Below, one piece after another: positions 22,906 through 25,188 of a DNA stretch of 25,188 bases. The stretch covers positions 1-25,188 of the forward strand of contig JAGGTL010000035.1 of assembly GCA_021163805.1 (NCBI GenBank), written 5' to 3'. Every line of letters starts with the position of its first letter. Position 1 is the first letter of the stretch. This stretch comes from Candidatus Aenigmatarchaeota archaeon. Lineage in GTDB: Archaea > Aenigmatarchaeota > Aenigmatarchaeia > QMZS01. Under the pieces are notes generated by a model. That model did no database searches. It was given only the letters and a program-made list of their open reading frames with translations, and was not told the DNA's origin. Position numbers and translations under genes: made by a program.

Positions 22906-25188
22906 ATGAAAAGGATATTTATTTTTGCATTTATTCTGTCTGTCTGTGTAGTTCTGCCAGCATATGCAGGTTCTCAATCTTATAATCCCATAGGCAAAGG
23001 CTGCACCAATGCATTCTATATTGACAAGGACTGCGATGGTTATGGAGTTGCCTCTCCTTTGGGGGTGGATGCGGATGACAATGACCCCGAGGTAAATACT
23101 CCGGAAACGGTTATTGCAAAATACGGGACTTTGGAAAATTTCCTTCGTCATCTGGGTTATTATCCGGAGAGAATCTTCTATATTTCTACCAATGGAAATG
23201 ATGATAGTGGAGAGGTGAATAATATTAACAAACCTTTTAAGACCTGGAATGCAGTAAAATCTCAATTACAGCCGGGGGATGCAGTGATTTTTAGAGGGGG
23301 AACTTATGATTATCTTGGGAATTATGCAATTGACTGCTCTAATCTAAATGGAACAAAAGATAAGCCTATCATTTTTATAACTTATCCAGGAGAGGAAGTC
23401 ATATTAGATACTCTTTCTGCTGGTATACAAGTATGGGAATCAAACTATTTAACTTTTGATGGGTTTATTTCAGACAATACTAAAGATATTTGGGGTAATG
23501 GCATTAACATGCATCTTGCCAATAATATAATTTTTAGAAATATTGAAGCAAAACATCATTCTATTGGTTTCAAGGCCGCACAAGATTTACATAATATTCT
23601 TACTGAAAATTGTGTTTTCCATGACAATTCTCAGAGTCATGGTATTTACTGGGGGGCAAGAGATCTTCCTAACAGTAATTTGACTGTTAGAAATTGCATT
23701 ATGTATAGAAATGGAAGACACGGCTTCCAGCATAATGGAAGGGTTACCAATCTTGTTCTTGAGAATAATATAATTCATTCCAACGATATGGGCGGAATTT
23801 CTCTTTTAGAAGGAATATCTAATTCTACATTTAGAAATAATCTTATTTTTAATAACAACAAACAGGGCATAATTTTCGGCCTCTATGATTCTAGCTATTC
23901 TACTATTCTCCCGTATGATCAAATAAACAATCTCGTTGCTAATAATCTTATCTGGATAGGCAAATATTACTGGGATGGCAGCGGAACTGGAGCAAGTGAT
24001 CATGCTGCAATTGATTTCAATGATGATACTAAGGCTCAAAATAGCAGCATGGATGGAAATATATTTAGAAATAATATTTTGGTAACATATAACGGAGCGG
24101 CGTTTCGGATTAGGCAAAAGAAATTTATCGATACCGCAACCATAGAAAACAATGTGATTTACAGAGTAGGAGGTTCTGATGAAGTAATGACCTATGGCGA
24201 GGAAGATGTTTATGATTTTAATGCCTTCCAGAATTTTACTAAGTTAATCAAAAGAAATGTCTTTCAGGATCCAAAATTGTCCAATATCTCCACAGAGTAT
24301 TATTCTAATCCAGAAAAGTTCAATTTTGATTATCTCTCAAACAGTTCCGTCAGGGATTTTGGAAGCCCTGTCAATGCTCCATCAATCGATTTAAGGGGAA
24401 ATCCAAGAGATGAAAATTCAGATGCGGGTTGCTATGAATATGGATGGATATCAGCAAACAAACCTCCAATAGCAAATGCCGGAGAGGATATAATGGTTGT
24501 GGATTCGGATGATGACTGGAGAGAAAATATTACTTTAAATGCCTCTCAATCCCATGACCAAGATGGTCAGATAATTCATTATTTGTGGTATGAATATGGA
24601 AAACAAATAGGAAATCAGAAGGTGATTACTTTGCCTTTTTCTGTGGGGACTCGTCAGGTCAAATTAATGACCGTGGATGATAAAGGCGCTTTAAGCTATG
24701 ATATGATTACGGTTGAAGTCAAGCCGGGACCAAATGTAATACTTCTTCAAAATGGATGGAATAATTATACAGGAACTCATATATGCAGAATATCCTCTCA
24801 ATCTCCTGCACGTAACTATCACAATATTGTTTGGGCTGGGAATATCGGAAGAGGTGATAGCAATATACAGAGATTGATAGTCAGATTCGATGATTTGGAT
24901 GATATGCTTTCTTCCGTTTCGGAGGATAATGAAATTGTCAAGGCGGAATTGAGATTATATCAGATTCAGAGCAGTGGGGACATATCTGGTCAATCGATCA
25001 AGGTTTTTCCTCTAAAGAAGACATTTGACCCGGATACTGTCTGCTGGAATAATTCATCCAGCGACGATCCATGGGCAGTTCCTGGAGCATATGATGAAAA
25101 CGATACAGATATGAATCCGATAGCGGAGGTAAGGATGGACGAGCAGAACAATATCTGGAGGGAGTGGAATATTACGAGTTATGTTAAA
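22906..25188 (+). CDS. Secreted beta-helix/PKD/DNRLRE protein (3' end outside window)
   Basis: The frame is open for 761 codons to the window edge. Residues 1-22 are a signal peptide ending AYAG. Residues 33-65 resemble the MopE-type metal-binding motif (FYIDKDCDGYGV, then DADDNDPEV, where most members have DCDD). Residues about 90-510 form a right-handed parallel beta-helix, with repeated NxxFRNxIxx-like units such as NIIFRNIEA, STFRNNLIFNN and NIFRNNILV. Residues about 520-605 form a PKD-like domain (PPIANAGEDIMV, then SHDQDGQIIHYLW). From about 610 a DNRLRE-type domain begins (LIVRFDDLDD, KAELRLYQIQ, DTVCWNN). The beta-helix suggests binding or cleavage of polysaccharide, but no lyase active site stands out. 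The promoter and leader suggest separate control. Confidence 0.88.
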   Translation, partial: MKRIFIFAFILSVCVVLPAYAGSQSYNPIGKGCTNAFYIDKDCDGYGVASPLGVDADDNDPEVNTPETVIAKYGTLENFLRHLGYYPERIFYISTNGNDDSGEVNNINKPFKTWNAVKSQLQPGDAVIFRGGTYDYLGNYAIDCSNLNGTKDKPIIFITYPGEEVILDTLSAGIQVWESNYLTFDGFISDNTKDIWGNGINMHLANNIIFRNIEAKHHSIGFKAAQDLHNILTENCVFHDNSQSHGIYWGARDLPNSNLTVRNCIMYRNGRHGFQHNGRVTNLVLENNIIHSNDMGGISLLEGISNSTFRNNLIFNNNKQGIIFGLYDSSYSTILPYDQINNLVANNLIWIGKYYWDGSGTGASDHAAIDFNDDTKAQNSSMDGNIFRNNILVTYNGAAFRIRQKKFIDTATIENNVIYRVGGSDEVMTYGEEDVYDFNAFQNFTKLIKRNVFQDPKLSNISTEYYSNPEKFNFDYLSNSSVRDFGSPVNAPSIDLRGNPRDENSDAGCYEYGWISANKPPIANAGEDIMVVDSDDDWRENITLNASQSHDQDGQIIHYLWYEYGKQIGNQKVITLPFSVGTRQVKLMTVDDKGALSYDMITVEVKPGPNVILLQNGWNNYTGTHICRISSQSPARNYHNIVWAGNIGRGDSNIQRLIVRFDDLDDMLSSVSEDNEIVKAELRLYQIQSSGDISGQSIKVFPLKKTFDPDTVCWNNSSSDDPWAVPGAYDENDTDMNPIAEVRMDEQNNIWREWNITSYVK

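Noticed and set aside
22777..24117. Minus-strand open frames opposite the secreted beta-helix protein
   Set aside because: They are shadows of the long plus-strand frame, which has a signal peptide and recognisable domains.

Overview
The window comes from an A+T-rich archaeon. The evidence is an archaeal gene set: PCNA, archaeal-type DnaG, RNase HII, GatE, ribosomal proteins eS31, eS27 and eL43, NurA, an XPD-family helicase, a geranylgeranyl reductase and an archaeal 16S rRNA. The 16S gene is not followed by 23S, 5S or tRNA genes. Together with the short proteins and compact spacing, this suggests a DPANN-type lineage. That placement is inference; I cannot align the 16S.

Layout. 1-1071 is the 3' part of a geranylgeranyl reductase for archaeal lipids. 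1068-6035 (minus strand) carries an unknown small protein, an NFACT/RqcH ribosome-quality-control protein, eS31, GatE and a surface lipoprotein. 6261-8090 is a stand-alone 16S rRNA unit (minus) with a leader/trailer processing stem. 8288-8742 (minus) holds an OB-fold protein and the initiator tRNA. 8903-11500 holds RNase HII, PCNA and an M42 peptidase. 11593-15812 (plus) is a cell-surface group: a membrane-anchored transglutaminase-like protein, a K+-dependent-type Na+/Ca2+ exchanger and a lipoprotein paralogous to the one at 5181-6035. 15815-18435 holds DnaG, NurA and eS27. 18591-21573 is a probable operon of XPD-like helicase, winged-helix protein and MinD/ParA ATPase. 21578-22636 holds SpoIIM-like and eL43 genes, transcribed divergently. 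22906 to the end is an unfinished secreted protein with beta-helix, PKD and DNRLRE regions.

The most notable content is in the RNA genes. I find four introns with bulge-helix-bulge (BHB) folds within about 1.7 kb. Two are in the 16S rRNA: 60 nt near E. coli position 510/511 and 76 nt at 793/794. Two are in the single initiator tRNA-Met: 28 nt in the D-loop and only 15 nt in the T-loop. Cutting each after the second bulge base restores the expected mature RNA: a 16S of about 1492 nt and a tRNA of 74 nt. All four interrupt parts of the 30S initiation machinery. The 16S 3' tail also lacks the usual CCUCC core, and most genes here have no Shine-Dalgarno sequence; several have a TATA-like box 20-30 nt before the ATG, as expected for leaderless mRNAs.
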